NCBI GenBank assembly: GCA_000621185.1 | Contig: JHYZ01000015.1 | Coordinates: 121,161-185,160, forward strand | DNA from: Franconibacter pulveris DSM 19144 | GTDB lineage: Bacteria > Pseudomonadota > Gammaproteobacteria > Enterobacterales > Enterobacteriaceae | DNA: 64,000 nt | Direction of reading: 5' to 3' | In this document: positions 35,938 through 49,613 of the stretch, one piece after another | Layout: every line of letters begins with the position of its first letter | How positions within the stretch are numbered: position 1 is the stretch's first letter | Made by a program: the position numbers and the translations under genes | Notes under the pieces: generated by a model | Databases searched by the model: none | Told to the model about the DNA's origin: nothing | What the model saw: only the letters and a program-made list of their open reading frames with translations

Positions 35938-36120
35938 AGTTAATGGTTCCTGATTATGGCTTTACGCCATACGTTGTCGACGACCTGTATTGCCCTTTTT
36001 GGGCGCCCCGAGCCTTGTAGAGAGTGGGGTTATTTTTATGTATCCCTTACGGGACAAGAGCGGGGGCGGTTTATTATGTGCCCCTCTGCCCGAACCGCTT
36101 CCCGCAGGAAGCGACAACAC
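35938..36120 (-). promoter_or_regulatory. glmU-glmS intergenic leader
   Basis: A 183-bp gap with several short hairpins. On the minus strand ATGGC-GTAAA-GCCAT (35956-35970) lies just before the AGGAACC ribosome site of glmS. In E. coli this region is the target of GlmZ and Hfq, which opens an inhibitory hairpin. The same control here is inference from position and structure. Confidence 0.45.
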
Positions 36121-37491
36121 TTACTTTTTCTTCACCGGGCGCTGCCAACCCTGGATATGGGTCTGCTTCACACGGCTGATAACCAGTTCATCTTCAGCGA
36201 TATCACGCGTGACCGTCGTGCCCGCGCCGATAGTTGCGCCGCGCGCCACGCTTACTGGCGCCACCAGCTGCGTATCGGAACCGACAAAGACATCATCGCC
36301 GATAATGGTTTTGTGTTTATTCGCGCCATCGTAATTACAGGTGATGGTGCCTGCGCCGATATTCACATTGGCGCCGATTTCCGCATCGCCGAGATAGGTC
36401 AGATGGCCCGCTTTGGAGCCTTTCCCCAGACGCGCTTTTTTCATTTCCACGAAGTTGCCGACGTGGGCGCCCTCTTCAAGCTCCGCACCTGGGCGCAGGC
36501 GAGCAAACGGACCGATGGTGCAGGCCGCCTCCAGACGCGCCTCTTCTACTACGGAGTAAGGGCTGATTTCGCAGTCATCGCCGATGATGCTGTTTTTAAT
36601 AACGCAGCCCGCGCCGATTTTTACGCGATTGCCAAGCGTTACGCGCCCTTCGATAACGACATTCACATCGATTTCAACATCGCGGCCGTGTTCAAGCTCG
36701 CCGCGCAGGTCAAAACGGGCCGGATCGCGCAACATGACGCCCGCCAGCAGCAGTTTTTCCGCCTGCTCGGCCTGATAAACGCGCTCCAGACGCGCCAGCT
36801 GCAGACGGTTGTTAACACCTTCCACTTCGCTTAAGCGATCCGGATGTACCGCAGCGATGTCGTGGCCTTCCTGGTGAGCCATGGCGATAATGTCGGTGAT
36901 GTAATATTCGCCCTGCGCGTTGTTGTTGTTCAGCTTCGCCAGCCAGCGCTTAAGATCTGCGCCGTTCGCGATCAGGATGCCGGTATTGATTTCATTGATC
37001 AGACGTTGCTGTTCAGTGGCATCTTTATGCTCGACAATGCCGGTGACGTTGCCGTTATCACGCGTGATGCGGCCATAGCCCGTCGGGTCTTCAAGCTTAA
37101 CGGTCAGCAGGCCAATACCGCCTTGCGGTTTGGCTGCACGCAGGCGCGCAAGCGTCTCCACGCTAATGAGCGGTACGTCGCCGTAGAGCATCAGGATGTC
37201 TTCGTCGTCGCTAAAAAACGGCGCCGCCTGCTGCATGGCGTGTCCGGTGCCCAGCTGTTCCGCCTGCAATACCCAGTTCAGCGAGTCATCACGAAGCGTT
37301 TGCTTCAGCAGTTCGCCGCCATGGCCATAAACCAGATGCACGCGCTGCGCGCCTACCTGTTTAGCGGCATCGATAACATGCTGCACCATGGCTTTGCCAG
37401 CCAGTTGGTGCAACACTTTCGGAAGGTCGGAATACATGCGGGTGCCTTTGCCTGCTGCAAGGATCACCACGCTCATCGCACTGTTTGACAT
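36121..37491 (-). CDS. glmU: GlmU, bifunctional UDP-GlcNAc synthesis enzyme
   Basis: Cytosolic trimeric enzyme with N-acetylglucosamine-1-phosphate uridyltransferase and glucosamine-1-phosphate acetyltransferase activities. It has 456 residues: the N-terminal nucleotidyltransferase motif [11 protein letters not shown], then a left-handed beta-helix of hexapeptide repeats (about 250-430), and the C-terminal RPVKKK tail. ATG at 37489-37491 gives [10 protein letters not shown], as in E. coli. Confidence 0.98.
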   Translation of the reverse strand: MSNSAMSVVILAAGKGTRMYSDLPKVLHQLAGKAMVQHVIDAAKQVGAQRVHLVYGHGGELLKQTLRDDSLNWVLQAEQLGTGHAMQQAAPFFSDDEDILMLYGDVPLISVETLARLRAAKPQGGIGLLTVKLEDPTGYGRITRDNGNVTGIVEHKDATEQQRLINEINTGILIANGADLKRWLAKLNNNNAQGEYYITDIIAMAHQEGHDIAAVHPDRLSEVEGVNNRLQLARLERVYQAEQAEKLLLAGVMLRDPARFDLRGELEHGRDVEIDVNVVIEGRVTLGNRVKIGAGCVIKNSIIGDDCEISPYSVVEEARLEAACTIGPFARLRPGAELEEGAHVGNFVEMKKARLGKGSKAGHLTYLGDAEIGANVNIGAGTITCNYDGANKHKTIIGDDVFVGSDTQLVAPVSVARGATIGAGTTVTRDIAEDELVISRVKQTHIQGWQRPVKKK

Positions 37492-37966
37492 ACACGTCCT
37501 GACTTTTAAAAGTGAATGAAGTAAAGCGAGTTAATACCGAAAATTCTACATATTTTTCAGCATAAAAAGGATCGCTGTTTAATCCCGCATTTTTCCTCTC
37601 ACTCAACTCTTTTGGGTTTATAAAAGCACTACAAAAACGGCATTTCGCTGGTTAAACCTGCTTAAAAACAATCTTAATCAGCGCCTTATCAGTTTTTTCA
37701 CTATTAAAATAAAGCGATGGTTTGCGTCTCTAGCCTTTCGCATATCAGCTTAGTCATTCTTCTGAAATTGTAAGCACGACCGCGCATACGGCGCCCCATT
37801 CTCTGAAGCGTTTTGAGTCTGGCAGACAGCAGAATTTGATCAATCATCCGAATGAACTAGTCACGATGTTGAAACACAAGGAATTCATAGCGAAAGAAGC
37901 GGATTAACAGATAAAAAGTATAATAAATAATCAATTCCAGGTGGTGGCAGTGAAATGCAGATAAAA
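37492..37966. promoter_or_regulatory. glmU upstream region, AT-rich
   Basis: About 475 bp between glmU and the atp terminator, markedly more AT-rich than the flanking genes. In E. coli two promoters and NagC sites for glmU lie here. I could not place NagC boxes or a convincing minus-strand promoter with confidence. There is no open reading frame of note. Confidence 0.4.
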
Positions 37967-37995
37967 AAAATGCCAGTCATCAGACTGGCATTTTC
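37967..37995. terminator. Terminator of the atp operon
   Basis: AATGCCAGTC (37969-37978), loop ATCA, GACTGGCATT (37983-37992), with an A-run on the left serving as the T-run on the minus strand. It lies 19 bp after the atpC stop. Confidence 0.92.
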
Positions 37996-38010
37996 AATTA
38001 CAAGCTGGTG

Positions 38011-38430
38011 TTACATCGCTTTTTTAGTCAACTCGATAACGCGCAGTTTGGCGATAGCTTTAGCCAGCTCAGCAGAAGCCTGAGCGTAGTCCACGTCGCC
38101 GTGAGAGCTGCTAATATGCTCTTCCGCCTTACGCTTCGACTCCAGAGCTCGCGCTTCGTCGAGATCCTGGCCACGAATCGCGGTGTCCGCGAGCACGGTT
38201 ACGTTGCCCGGTTGCACTTCCAGCACGCCGCCGGAGAGATAAATAAACTCTTCGTGGCCGTGCTGTTTCACGATGCGGATCATACCAGGCTTAATGGCGG
38301 TGAGCAGCGGGGCGTGGCCCGGGTAAATACCCAGTTCACCTTCACTGCCCGTAACCTGGATTTTCTCAACCAGACCAGAAAACATCTGCTGTTCTGCGCT
38401 GACGACATCCAGGTGGTAAGTCATTGCCAT
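38011..38430 (-). CDS. atpC: ATP synthase epsilon subunit
   Basis: Central-stalk and inhibitory subunit of F1Fo ATP synthase. It has 139 residues: an N-terminal beta sandwich (about 1-85) and a C-terminal two-helix hairpin containing [20 protein letters not shown]. Last gene of atpIBEFHAGDC, 20 bases after atpD. ATG at 38428-38430 gives [10 protein letters not shown]. Confidence 0.97.
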   Translation of the reverse strand: MAMTYHLDVVSAEQQMFSGLVEKIQVTGSEGELGIYPGHAPLLTAIKPGMIRIVKQHGHEEFIYLSGGVLEVQPGNVTVLADTAIRGQDLDEARALESKRKAEEHISSSHGDVDYAQASAELAKAIAKLRVIELTKKAM

Positions 38431-38450
38431 ATCACCCTCCGATTAAGGCG

Positions 38451-40723
<2,273 letters not shown>

Positions 40724-40773
40724 GAGCTTCTCCTCAATGCCTTGCGGCTTGCCTTACAGCAAGCCGCCAGACG

Positions 40774-42315
40774 TTACCAGGACTGGGTTGCTTTGAAGGA
40801 GTCGAGGAGGCTTTTCAGCTTGCCTTCGATCTCATCGTTATAGCCACCGTTCTGGTTAATCTCTTGCATCAGCGGAGCGTGGTCACGGTCAGCGTAAGCC
40901 AGCAGAGCGGCTTCGAAGCTACCGATTTTCGCCAGTTCCACATCTTCGAGGTAACCGCGTTCCGCCGCAAACAGTACCAAGCCCTGCTGTGCAACAGACA
41001 TCGGCGCATACTGTTTCTGCTTGAGCAGCTCGGTCACTTTCTGACCATGGCTCAGCTGCTTACGGGTCGCTTCGTCAAGATCGGAAGCGAACTGAGAGAA
41101 CGCCGCCAGTTCACGATACTGCGCCAGCGCGGTACGGATACCACCGGACAGTTTCTTGATGATCTTGGTCTGAGCTGCGCCACCCACACGGGATACCGAG
41201 ATACCCGGGTTAACTGCCGGACGAATACCGGAGTTGAACAGGTTGGTTTCCAGGAAGATCTGACCATCGGTAATGGAGATTACGTTGGTCGGAACGAACG
41301 CGGAAACGTCACCCGCCTGGGTTTCGATGATCGGCAGAGCGGTCAGGGAGCCGGTTTTACCTTTCACTTCACCTTTAGTGAAGTTCTCAACGTATTCCGC
41401 GTTAACGCGGGATGCGCGCTCCAGCAGACGGGAGTGGAGGTAGAACACGTCGCCCGGGAATGCTTCACGTCCTGGCGGACGACGGAGCAGCAGGGAAACC
41501 TGACGGTAAGCGACAGCCTGTTTGGACAGGTCATCGTAAACGATCAGCGCGTCTTCGCCGCGGTCGCGGAAGTATTCACCCATTGCGCAACCGGCATACG
41601 GTGCCAGGTATTGCAGCGCAGCGGATTCAGACGCAGTCGCGACCACAACGATGGTGTTGGACAGCGCGCCGTGCTCTTCCAGCTTACGAACCACGTTAGA
41701 AATGGTGGACGCTTTCTGGCCGATAGCCACGTACACGCATTTGATGCCGGAATCGCGCTGGTTGATGATGGCGTCGATTGCCATCGCGGTTTTACCCGTC
41801 TGGCGGTCGCCGATGATAAGCTCACGCTGGCCGCGGCCGATTGGAATCATGGCATCGACGGATTTATAACCGGTCTGTACAGGCTGGTCTACGGACTGGC
41901 GATCGATAACGCCCGGTGCGATAACTTCGATTGGCGAGAAGCCATCGTGTTCAACCGGACCTTTACCGTCGATCGGTGCGCCCAGAGTGTTAACCACGCG
42001 GCCCAGCAGGCCACGACCAACCGGCACTTCCAGAATACGGCCAGTACACTTAACCTTCATGCCTTCGGCGAGGTCAGCGTAAGGGCCCATGACTACGGCA
42101 CCTACAGAGTCGCGCTCCAGGTTCAGTGCGATAGCGTAACGGTTACCCGGCAGGGAGATCATTTCACCCTGCATACAATCGGCCAGGCCGTGGATACGGA
42201 TAACACCGTCACTTACAGAAACAATAGTACCTTCGTTATGAGCTTCGCTCACAACATTGAACTGAGCAATGCGCTGCTTGATCAGTTCGCTGATTTCGGT
42301 GGAATTCAGTTGCAT
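40774..42315 (-). CDS. atpA: ATP synthase alpha subunit
   Basis: Regulatory nucleotide-binding subunit of F1. It has 513 residues with P-loop GDRQTGKT, the arginine finger region, and the C-terminal helical domain. It is separated from atpH by 12 bases. A 532-residue open frame on the opposite strand is a composition artefact. Confidence 0.98.
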   Translation of the reverse strand: MQLNSTEISELIKQRIAQFNVVSEAHNEGTIVSVSDGVIRIHGLADCMQGEMISLPGNRYAIALNLERDSVGAVVMGPYADLAEGMKVKCTGRILEVPVGRGLLGRVVNTLGAPIDGKGPVEHDGFSPIEVIAPGVIDRQSVDQPVQTGYKSVDAMIPIGRGQRELIIGDRQTGKTAMAIDAIINQRDSGIKCVYVAIGQKASTISNVVRKLEEHGALSNTIVVVATASESAALQYLAPYAGCAMGEYFRDRGEDALIVYDDLSKQAVAYRQVSLLLRRPPGREAFPGDVFYLHSRLLERASRVNAEYVENFTKGEVKGKTGSLTALPIIETQAGDVSAFVPTNVISITDGQIFLETNLFNSGIRPAVNPGISVSRVGGAAQTKIIKKLSGGIRTALAQYRELAAFSQFASDLDEATRKQLSHGQKVTELLKQKQYAPMSVAQQGLVLFAAERGYLEDVELAKIGSFEAALLAYADRDHAPLMQEINQNGGYNDEIEGKLKSLLDSFKATQSW

Positions 42316-42327
42316 GCTCCAGTCCCC

Positions 42328-42861
42328 TTAAGACTGCAAGACGTCTGCAAGGCGCTCAAGACGGCCGCGAATGCTGCCATCAATGACCATATCACCCGCA
42401 CGGATGATGACGCCTGCCATTACAGACTTATCGATTTTGCAATTCAGCTTCACTTTGCGTGACAGACGTTTTTCCATCGCGGCGCTGATTTTCGCAAGCT
42501 GTTCTTCGCTTAACGCGCTGGCCGAGGTGACATCCACCTCAACAGTAGCCTCAAGGGCTGCGCGCAGTTGCATGAACTGCTCAAGAACATCAGGAAGGAC
42601 CTTCAGACGACCGTTTTCCGCCATCACCCGAATCAGGTTCTGGCCATTTTCGTCCAGCTGGTCACCGCAAATTGCGATAAACGACTCAGAGAGCGTTTCC
42701 GGCGCCAACGCGCCGGAGAGAAGCTCTGCCATTTGTTCGTTTTTAGCCACCTCAGCGGCAAACGCCAGCATGTTCTGCCAGCGGTCGAGGCTTTGGTGTT
42801 CGACGGCAAAGTCAAAAGCTGCTTTGGCGTAGGGGCGAGCTACCGTTACAAATTCAGACAT
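42328..42861 (-). CDS. atpH: ATP synthase delta subunit
   Basis: Peripheral-stalk subunit linking F1 alpha to the b dimer. It has 177 residues with an N-terminal six-helix domain ([20 protein letters not shown]) and the C-terminal family signature ([20 protein letters not shown]). It lies 14 bases after atpF. Confidence 0.97.
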   Translation of the reverse strand: MSEFVTVARPYAKAAFDFAVEHQSLDRWQNMLAFAAEVAKNEQMAELLSGALAPETLSESFIAICGDQLDENGQNLIRVMAENGRLKVLPDVLEQFMQLRAALEATVEVDVTSASALSEEQLAKISAAMEKRLSRKVKLNCKIDKSVMAGVIIRAGDMVIDGSIRGRLERLADVLQS

Positions 42862-42875
42862 CAGCCCCTCCCTCC

Positions 42876-43346
42876 TTACAGTTCAGCGACAAGTTTATCC
42901 ACGATGTCGCTGTTAGCAGCTTCATCCACGGAACGTTCGATGATCTTCTCGGCGCCAGCAACAGCCAGCGTAGCGACTTGCTTACGCAGCTCTTCGCGTG
43001 CGCGTTTGCGTTCGGCTTCGATTTCCGCCTGCGCTTGCGCGACGATTTTGTTACGTTCCTGCTCTGCTTCAGCTTTGGCTTCGTCCAGGATCTGCGCGCG
43101 GCGTTTGTTCGCCTGCTCGATGATTACCTGAGCTTCCGCCTTCGCTTTTTTCAGCTGGTCGGTCGCGTTGGCCTGTGCAAGGTCCAAATCCTTTTTAGCT
43201 CGTTCAGCAGAAGCAAGGCCGTCAGCAATCTCTTTTTGACGCTTTTCGATGGCAGCCATTAAAGGCGGCCATACATACTTCATGCAGAACAGAACGAACA
43301 GGACAAACGCGATGGCCTGGCCGAGGATTGTTGCGTTAAGATTCAC
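42876..43346 (-). CDS. atpF: ATP synthase b subunit
   Basis: Membrane-anchored stator subunit. It has 156 residues: one N-terminal transmembrane helix (about 5-26) followed by a long charged, Ala-rich helix that forms the right-handed dimer. It ends KLVAEL. Gap to atpE is 65 bases. Confidence 0.97.
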   Translation of the reverse strand: MNLNATILGQAIAFVLFVLFCMKYVWPPLMAAIEKRQKEIADGLASAERAKKDLDLAQANATDQLKKAKAEAQVIIEQANKRRAQILDEAKAEAEQERNKIVAQAQAEIEAERKRAREELRKQVATLAVAGAEKIIERSVDEAANSDIVDKLVAEL

Positions 43347-43391
43347 AGCACAATGCCTCTTATCTGGTTAATGTTCTGATATTGCCCGTTA

Positions 43392-43680
<289 letters not shown>

Positions 43681-43702
43681 GCAGTAGTGTTGAGTAAAAA
43701 AA

Positions 43703-44910
<1,208 letters not shown>

Positions 44911-44999
44911 AAGATTCCACTCCTGCTCCCTTCGAGGTATGTCGCGTGTCGTATAAAACTGTCTTTGCAGCTTAGAGTCAAGCTTCAAAAAGCGCTCAA

Positions 45000-45027
45000 A
45001 TTATACGGGGCGGCCTCGTGATTTCAA
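45000..45027 (-). promoter_or_regulatory. atp operon promoter
   Basis: On the minus strand TTGAAA (45022-45027), a 16-bp spacer, and TATAAT (45000-45005), closely matching the E. coli atpI promoter segment (TTGTTTGAAATCACG before the -10). Confidence 0.85.
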
Positions 45028-45059
45028 ACAATAAGTAGCTAAAAGGTGAATAAATGTTT

Positions 45060-45525
45060 AAATAATTTTCGGCATAGCGATTTTCTCACTTTTTTATGAA
45101 ACGCCAGCGCGAGAAGCGAAATCAGCGGAATGCGCGTAATTGCGGCAATTAAAGCGTGCTTTGGATCACATTATTAACATTTACGCTTACAGAAAATTTA
45201 TTTCATTTAAGAATGTAAGCCACCCATCCTGCTGAAATATAAACGCTTTAAATTCGCTATTTTTCAAAACAGCGAAAAACACGATAAAAACCTTTTATTG
45301 ACATCCGCGACAAAAATTTAACATTTAAAACTTTGCTGACGCACACTTTTAGCAGGCTGATATTTTCACTGTTGATTATTTAAATTGGCATACAAAACGT
45401 GCGCCGTTAAGAAACAGAAAACCCACAGTAAATAAAGGGTAAATTCGCAACGGAATAATTGCTTATTTTTAAAGCCCTAATTAACAAAATGGAAACATCC
45501 CTATTTCCACTTTTTTTGATAAAAA
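45060..45525. other. AT-rich intergenic stretch between atpI and rsmG
   Basis: About 465 bp with no gene, no clear terminator and many A/T runs, in a window that is otherwise GC-rich. The gap is of similar size in E. coli. It may carry upstream elements for the atp promoter or nucleoid-protein binding; I see no specific motif. Confidence 0.5.
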
Positions 45526-46149
45526 TTAAATTTTGTTTGGTTTAATCGTAACCAGATGACGTTCGCCTTCAAGGGACGGCACCTTCAGCGGCACAATTTC
45601 CTCAACGCTGAAGCCTGCAGGTAACGAAGCGATTTCATCATCAGGGCGAAGACCTTTGAGGGCATAAAAACGCCCCTCCCCTGCCGGCAGGTGATGGCAC
45701 CAGCTCACCATATCCGACAACGAAGCGAAGGCGCGGCTGATAACGCCGTCAAACGGCGGCTCGGCGGGAAACGCCTCGACGCGGCTTTGTACCGGCGTGA
45801 TATTTTCCAGCTTCAGCTCATGCTGCACCTGTTTTAAAAAGCGAACGCGCTTGCCAAGGCTATCCAGCAGCGTGAAATGCGCCTGCGGCATGACTATCGC
45901 CAGGGGGATTCCCGGTAGCCCCGGTCCTGTGCCGACATCGATAAAGCGAGTGCCTTTCAGGTAAGGCGCCACGACAATGCTGTCGAGGATATGGCGCACC
46001 AGCATCTCCTGCGGGTCGCGCACGGAGGTCAGGTTATAGGCCTTATTCCATTTGTTCAGCATACCGACATAGTCCAGCAGCTGGTCTTTCTGGCGATCGG
46101 GCAGCGAAATGGTCGCCGCATCCAGCAGACGATTAAGTGAATTGAGCAC
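45526..46149 (-). CDS. rsmG: RsmG, 16S rRNA (guanine-527-N7) methyltransferase
   Basis: S-adenosylmethionine-dependent methyltransferase acting on the 530 loop of 16S rRNA; its loss gives low-level streptomycin resistance. It has 207 residues with motif [17 protein letters not shown] and NLTSVRDP. It follows mnmG by 52 bases, but a terminator-like hairpin lies between them. Confidence 0.97.
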   Translation of the reverse strand: MLNSLNRLLDAATISLPDRQKDQLLDYVGMLNKWNKAYNLTSVRDPQEMLVRHILDSIVVAPYLKGTRFIDVGTGPGLPGIPLAIVMPQAHFTLLDSLGKRVRFLKQVQHELKLENITPVQSRVEAFPAEPPFDGVISRAFASLSDMVSWCHHLPAGEGRFYALKGLRPDDEIASLPAGFSVEEIVPLKVPSLEGERHLVTIKPNKI

Positions 46150-46160
46150 AACAGTATCCT

Positions 46161-46188
46161 AAAAAAAGGGCCAGCCTGGCGCTGACCC
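46161..46188 (-). terminator. Terminator or attenuator between mnmG and rsmG
   Basis: On the minus strand GGGTCAGC (46181-46188), a 5-nt loop, GCTGGCCC (46168-46175, one G-U pair), then seven T. It should stop part of the mnmG transcription before rsmG. Confidence 0.75.
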
Positions 46189-46201
46189 ATGTTTAACATG
46201 C

Positions 46202-48091
46202 TCAGGCGCTGCGGCGCAGCAGCCCTTGTTTTTTCAGCCAGACCAGCAGAATGGAGATAGCGGCTGGGGTGATCCCGGAGATACGGGACGCCTGACCGAT
46301 AGAAGCTGGCTTATGATCGTTTAGCTTGGCGATAACCTCATTGGAAAGACCGTTCACCTGGCGGTAGTCGAGGGTTGCCGGCAGTAACGTGTTCTCGTTA
46401 CGCTGCTGCTTCTCAATCTCGTCCTGCTGGCGAGCGATATACCCCTCGTACTTGACCTGAATCTCGACCTGTTCGGCCGCCTCTGCATCAGCCAGACCGG
46501 GACCGAAGCTTTCCAGCTTCACCAGCTGCTCGTAAGTCATTTCCGGGCGACGCAGTAAGTCTTCGCCGCTCGCTTCACGGGAGAGCGGCGCCGTTAAGTG
46601 AGCATTCACTTCGGATACATTTTCTGCATTCGGGTGTACCCAGGTTTCTTTCAGGCGCTGGCGCTCGCGTTCAATGTTCTCCAGCTTCTCGTTGAAGCGC
46701 GCCCAGCGTTCGTCATCCACCAGGCCCAGTTCGCGGCCAATAGTGGTCAGACGCAGGTCGGCGTTATCTTCACGCAGCATCAGTCGATATTCTGCGCGGG
46801 AGGTAAACATGCGGTACGGCTCTTTGGTGCCGAGGGTGCAGAGATCGTCCACCAACACCCCAAGGTAAGCCTGATCGCGACGCGGCGACCAGCCCTCTTT
46901 TTCCGCAGAGTAGCGGCCAGCGTTCAGCCCTGCCAGCAGCCCCTGCGCGGCGGCTTCTTCATAGCCCGTCGTGCCGTTAATCTGTCCGGCGAAGAACAGC
47001 CCCTGAATGTATTTGCTTTCAAGGGTAGGTTTCAAATCACGCGGGTCGAAGAAGTCATATTCAATAGCGTAGCCCGGGCGTACGATGCGCGCGTTTTCCA
47101 TTCCCTTCATGGAGCGGACAATCTGCATTTGTACGTCAAACGGCAAGCTGGTGGAGATGCCGTTCGGGTAAATTTCGTTACTGGTCAGCCCTTCCGGTTC
47201 GAGGAAGATCTGGTGCGCGTTGCGATCGGCAAAGCGCATCACTTTGTCTTCGATAGAAGGACAATAACGCGGGCCGATCCCCTCAATGATCCCGGCATAC
47301 ATCGGGCTGCGGTCGAGGTTATTGCGGATCACGTCGTGCGTTTTTTCGTTCGTGTGCGTGATGTAGCATGGCACCTGCGCCGGATGCTGGGAAACAGACC
47401 CCATGAACGAGAACACCGGCATCGGGTTATCGCCGTGTTGCTGCGCCAGCTCGCTAAAATCAATGGTGCGGGCATCAATGCGCGGCGGCGTACCGGTTTT
47501 AAGGCGGTTTACACGCAGCGGCAGTTCACGCAGGCGGCGAGCCAGCGGAATGGAAGGCGGGTCGCCTGCACGGCCGCCGCTGTAGTTATCAAGACCAATA
47601 TGAATTTTGCCGTCGAGGAAAGTGCCGACCGTCAGCACGACTGCTTTAGCGCGGAACTTCAGGCCCATCTGTGTAACCGCGCCGACAACGCGATCGTTTT
47701 CCACGATCAGGTCGTCTACCGCCTGCTGGAAGATCATCAGATTAGGCTGGTTCTCAAGCGCAGTGCGCACCGCCTGCTTATAAAGCACACGGTCTGCCTG
47801 AGCGCGGGTGGCGCGAACCGCCGGCCCTTTGCTTGCGTTTAGTATCCTAAACTGAATGCCGCCCTGATCGATCGCTTTCGCCATTAACCCGCCGAGGGCG
47901 TCCACTTCCTTAACCAGATGTCCTTTACCAATACCGCCGATCGCCGGGTTGCAGGACATCTGTCCCAGCGTGTCGATATTGTGTGTCAATAGCAGGGTCT
48001 GTTGACCCATACGTGCAGCGGCCATCGCGGCCTCGGTACCTGCATGACCCCCGCCAATGATGATGACGTCAAAAGGATCCGGATAAAACAT
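46202..48091 (-). CDS. mnmG: MnmG (GidA), tRNA uridine-34 modification enzyme
   Basis: FAD- and folate-dependent partner of MnmE (10432-11796). It has 629 residues: the dinucleotide-binding [10 protein letters not shown] near the N-terminus, the conserved [16 protein letters not shown] (about 47-62), and a C-terminal helical MnmE-binding domain ending LRRSA. Its start lies about 90 bp from the left edge of oriC, and in E. coli its transcription away from oriC eases strand opening. Confidence 0.98.
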   Translation of the reverse strand: MFYPDPFDVIIIGGGHAGTEAAMAAARMGQQTLLLTHNIDTLGQMSCNPAIGGIGKGHLVKEVDALGGLMAKAIDQGGIQFRILNASKGPAVRATRAQADRVLYKQAVRTALENQPNLMIFQQAVDDLIVENDRVVGAVTQMGLKFRAKAVVLTVGTFLDGKIHIGLDNYSGGRAGDPPSIPLARRLRELPLRVNRLKTGTPPRIDARTIDFSELAQQHGDNPMPVFSFMGSVSQHPAQVPCYITHTNEKTHDVIRNNLDRSPMYAGIIEGIGPRYCPSIEDKVMRFADRNAHQIFLEPEGLTSNEIYPNGISTSLPFDVQMQIVRSMKGMENARIVRPGYAIEYDFFDPRDLKPTLESKYIQGLFFAGQINGTTGYEEAAAQGLLAGLNAGRYSAEKEGWSPRRDQAYLGVLVDDLCTLGTKEPYRMFTSRAEYRLMLREDNADLRLTTIGRELGLVDDERWARFNEKLENIERERQRLKETWVHPNAENVSEVNAHLTAPLSREASGEDLLRRPEMTYEQLVKLESFGPGLADAEAAEQVEIQVKYEGYIARQQDEIEKQQRNENTLLPATLDYRQVNGLSNEVIAKLNDHKPASIGQASRISGITPAAISILLVWLKKQGLLRRSA

Positions 48092-48180
48092 GGTGGTGTA
48101 ACCTCGCGGTGTTGCGAATGAGGATGGGAAGTCCCGGGCCGTGGATTCTACTCAACTTTAGCGTATCGAGAAAGCATCGG

Positions 48181-48446
48181 GATCGTTGGTATTAAAAAGA
48201 AGATCTTTTATATAGGGATCTTTTTTACTGTGATCTCTTATTAAGATCGACCTGTCCTGTGGATAACGGCAAACCTCCTTTCAGGATCAATGCGTTATCC
48301 AGGATCGCTTGCTGTGAATGATCGGTGATCCCACGCCGTATAAGCTGGGATCAGAAACGAGGGTTATGCACAACTCAAAAAGTAAACAAAGGTTATACTT
48401 TGGATAACTACGGCTTGATCCAAGCTTTTCAGCAGGTTTATCCACA
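48181..48446. other. oriC: oriC, chromosomal replication origin
   Basis: Bacterial origin between mnmG and mioC. Left side: three 13-mers starting GATCT, at 48202-48214, 48217-48229 and 48232-48244 (the unwinding region). DnaA boxes: R1 TGTGGATAA 48258-48266, R2 TTATGCACA 48364-48372, R3 TTTGGATAA 48399-48407, R4 TTATCCACA 48438-48446. GATC sites lie at 48181, 48202, 48217, 48232, 48245, 48285, 48303, 48320, 48327, 48349, 48417 and 48457. An IHF-like core with one mismatch is at 48285-48297. The layout matches E. coli oriC. Confidence 0.97.
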
Positions 48447-48470
48447 GAAAAAAATCGATCTTTGTCGTAA

Positions 48471-48911
48471 TCAGAGCAAATTTTTCCAGGATCCCAGCCA
48501 GATTTCGGCCGGATCTTCCGGAATGTCGTGATCGAGAATGTTAATTTTCAGCAGATCGCCGACGCGTTTTGCTCCACAGGCGGTAAGCAGTTCGTCCATT
48601 TTCTCAATGGCGCCGCAGAAGGTGTCATACTCCCGGCTACCGATACCAATAGCGCCGTAGCGTAAACCACTCAGATCGGGGTGCTGTTCGTTCAGCTCGT
48701 CATAAAGCGGCTGAAGGTTATCCGGCAGATCGCCTGCGCCATGGGTCGAACTTACCACCAGCCAGACGCCTTCTTTATTCAGATCATCCAGCAGGGGGCC
48801 GTGGAAGGTTTCTGTAGAAAAGTTGGCCTCTTCCAGCTTTTCCGCCAGATGCTCGGCCACGTACTCCGCGCCGCCCAGGGTGCTGCCGCTGATCAGGGTA
48901 ATGTCTGCCAT
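48471..48911 (-). CDS. mioC: MioC, flavodoxin-like protein
   Basis: Small FMN-binding flavodoxin-type protein of 146 residues (phosphate loop SGSTLGGAEY, STHGAGDLP, GIGSREYDTFC). In E. coli it supports biotin synthase in vitro. It is transcribed towards oriC and ends 25 bp from R4, so its transcription crosses the origin. ATG at 48909-48911 follows GGCGGGACACC. Confidence 0.95.
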   Translation of the reverse strand: MADITLISGSTLGGAEYVAEHLAEKLEEANFSTETFHGPLLDDLNKEGVWLVVSSTHGAGDLPDNLQPLYDELNEQHPDLSGLRYGAIGIGSREYDTFCGAIEKMDELLTACGAKRVGDLLKINILDHDIPEDPAEIWLGSWKNLL

Positions 48912-48940
48912 GGTGTCCCGCCTTTAGTAAAACGAGTTGC

Positions 48941-48980
48941 ATTGTACGCTGTGAGCGGGCTGGGATCTACCTGTGGATAA
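48941..48980 (-). promoter_or_regulatory. mioC promoter with DnaA box
   Basis: On the minus strand a -10 TACAAT lies at 48941-48946. A perfect DnaA box (TGTGGATAA on the plus strand, 48972-48980) sits just upstream of the -35 position. In E. coli DnaA bound here represses mioC before initiation. Confidence 0.8.
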
Positions 48981-48990
48981 TATGGGTATC

Positions 48991-49012
48991 AAAAAAGAGG
49001 CCTATGGCCGGA
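48991..49012 (-). terminator. Possible asnC terminator
   Basis: On the minus strand a short GGCC-ATA-GGCC stem is followed by TCTTTTTT, overlapping the asnC stop codon. The stem is short, so strength is uncertain. Confidence 0.5.
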
Positions 49013-49460
49013 TGGTGCGCATGATCGGGTTTTGTAAGGAGATCAGCGTCTCCGTGGACTGAATTTCATCAATTGTCTGGATCTTGTTGATAAGTACCTG
49101 CTGCAGCGCGTCAATGGAGCGGCACATCACTTTAATAAAGATACTGTAGTGCCCGGTGGTGTAATAAGCCTCCGTCACTTCCTCCAGGCTTTCCAGCTTC
49201 GCCAGCGCCGCCGGGTAATCTTTCGCGCTCTTGAGAATAATGCCGATAAAGCAACAAACGTCATAGCCAAGCTGTTTCGGGCTTACGTCTATTCGTGCGC
49301 CGGTAATAATGCCTGCCTGCTTCATCTTCTCAACCCGTACGTGGATAGTGCCAGGGCTTACGCCGAATTGTTTGGCAAGCTCCGCATAGGCGGTGCGGGC
49401 GTTTGCCATCAAAGCGTCGAGAATGCCGCGGTCCAGATTATCGATCTGATAATTTTCCAT
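49002..49460 (-). CDS. asnC: AsnC, Lrp-family regulator of asnA
   Basis: Feast/famine regulator of 152 residues that activates asnA when asparagine is low. It has an N-terminal helix-turn-helix (about 20-45, AELAKQFGVSPGTIHVRV) and a C-terminal RAM domain. ATG at 49458-49460 matches E. coli; a GTG codon immediately upstream is an alternative. It is divergent from asnA across 153 bp, which should hold the AsnC sites. Confidence 0.96.
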   Translation of the reverse strand: MENYQIDNLDRGILDALMANARTAYAELAKQFGVSPGTIHVRVEKMKQAGIITGARIDVSPKQLGYDVCCFIGIILKSAKDYPAALAKLESLEEVTEAYYTTGHYSIFIKVMCRSIDALQQVLINKIQTIDEIQSTETLISLQNPIMRTIRP

Positions 49461-49613
49461 CACTTTTTCCTATGACTAATAAAGAATTCCGATTTTTAAG
49501 CCATTCATTTTAGCGAAACGAAAACCTGAACGGCTTTTTTATTATTGATTATTGAATAGTAGCCGTTTTCTGTTGCTTAATCATTGGTATTGGACGCACA
49601 GGAGCCGCAAAAA

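Noticed and set aside
37919..37924. Plus-strand TATAAT near 37919 as a promoter
   Set aside because: It would transcribe straight into the atp terminator with no gene ahead; most likely chance in AT-rich DNA.
37492..37966. NagC operators for glmU
   Set aside because: Expected from E. coli, but the AT-rich sequence offers many poor matches and no convincing one.
40864..42462. 532-codon open frame opposite atpA/atpH
   Set aside because: It covers two conserved genes on the other strand and lacks any domain-like pattern.
46598..47842. 414-codon open frame opposite mnmG
   Set aside because: Shadow of mnmG; no ribosome site and antisense-type composition.
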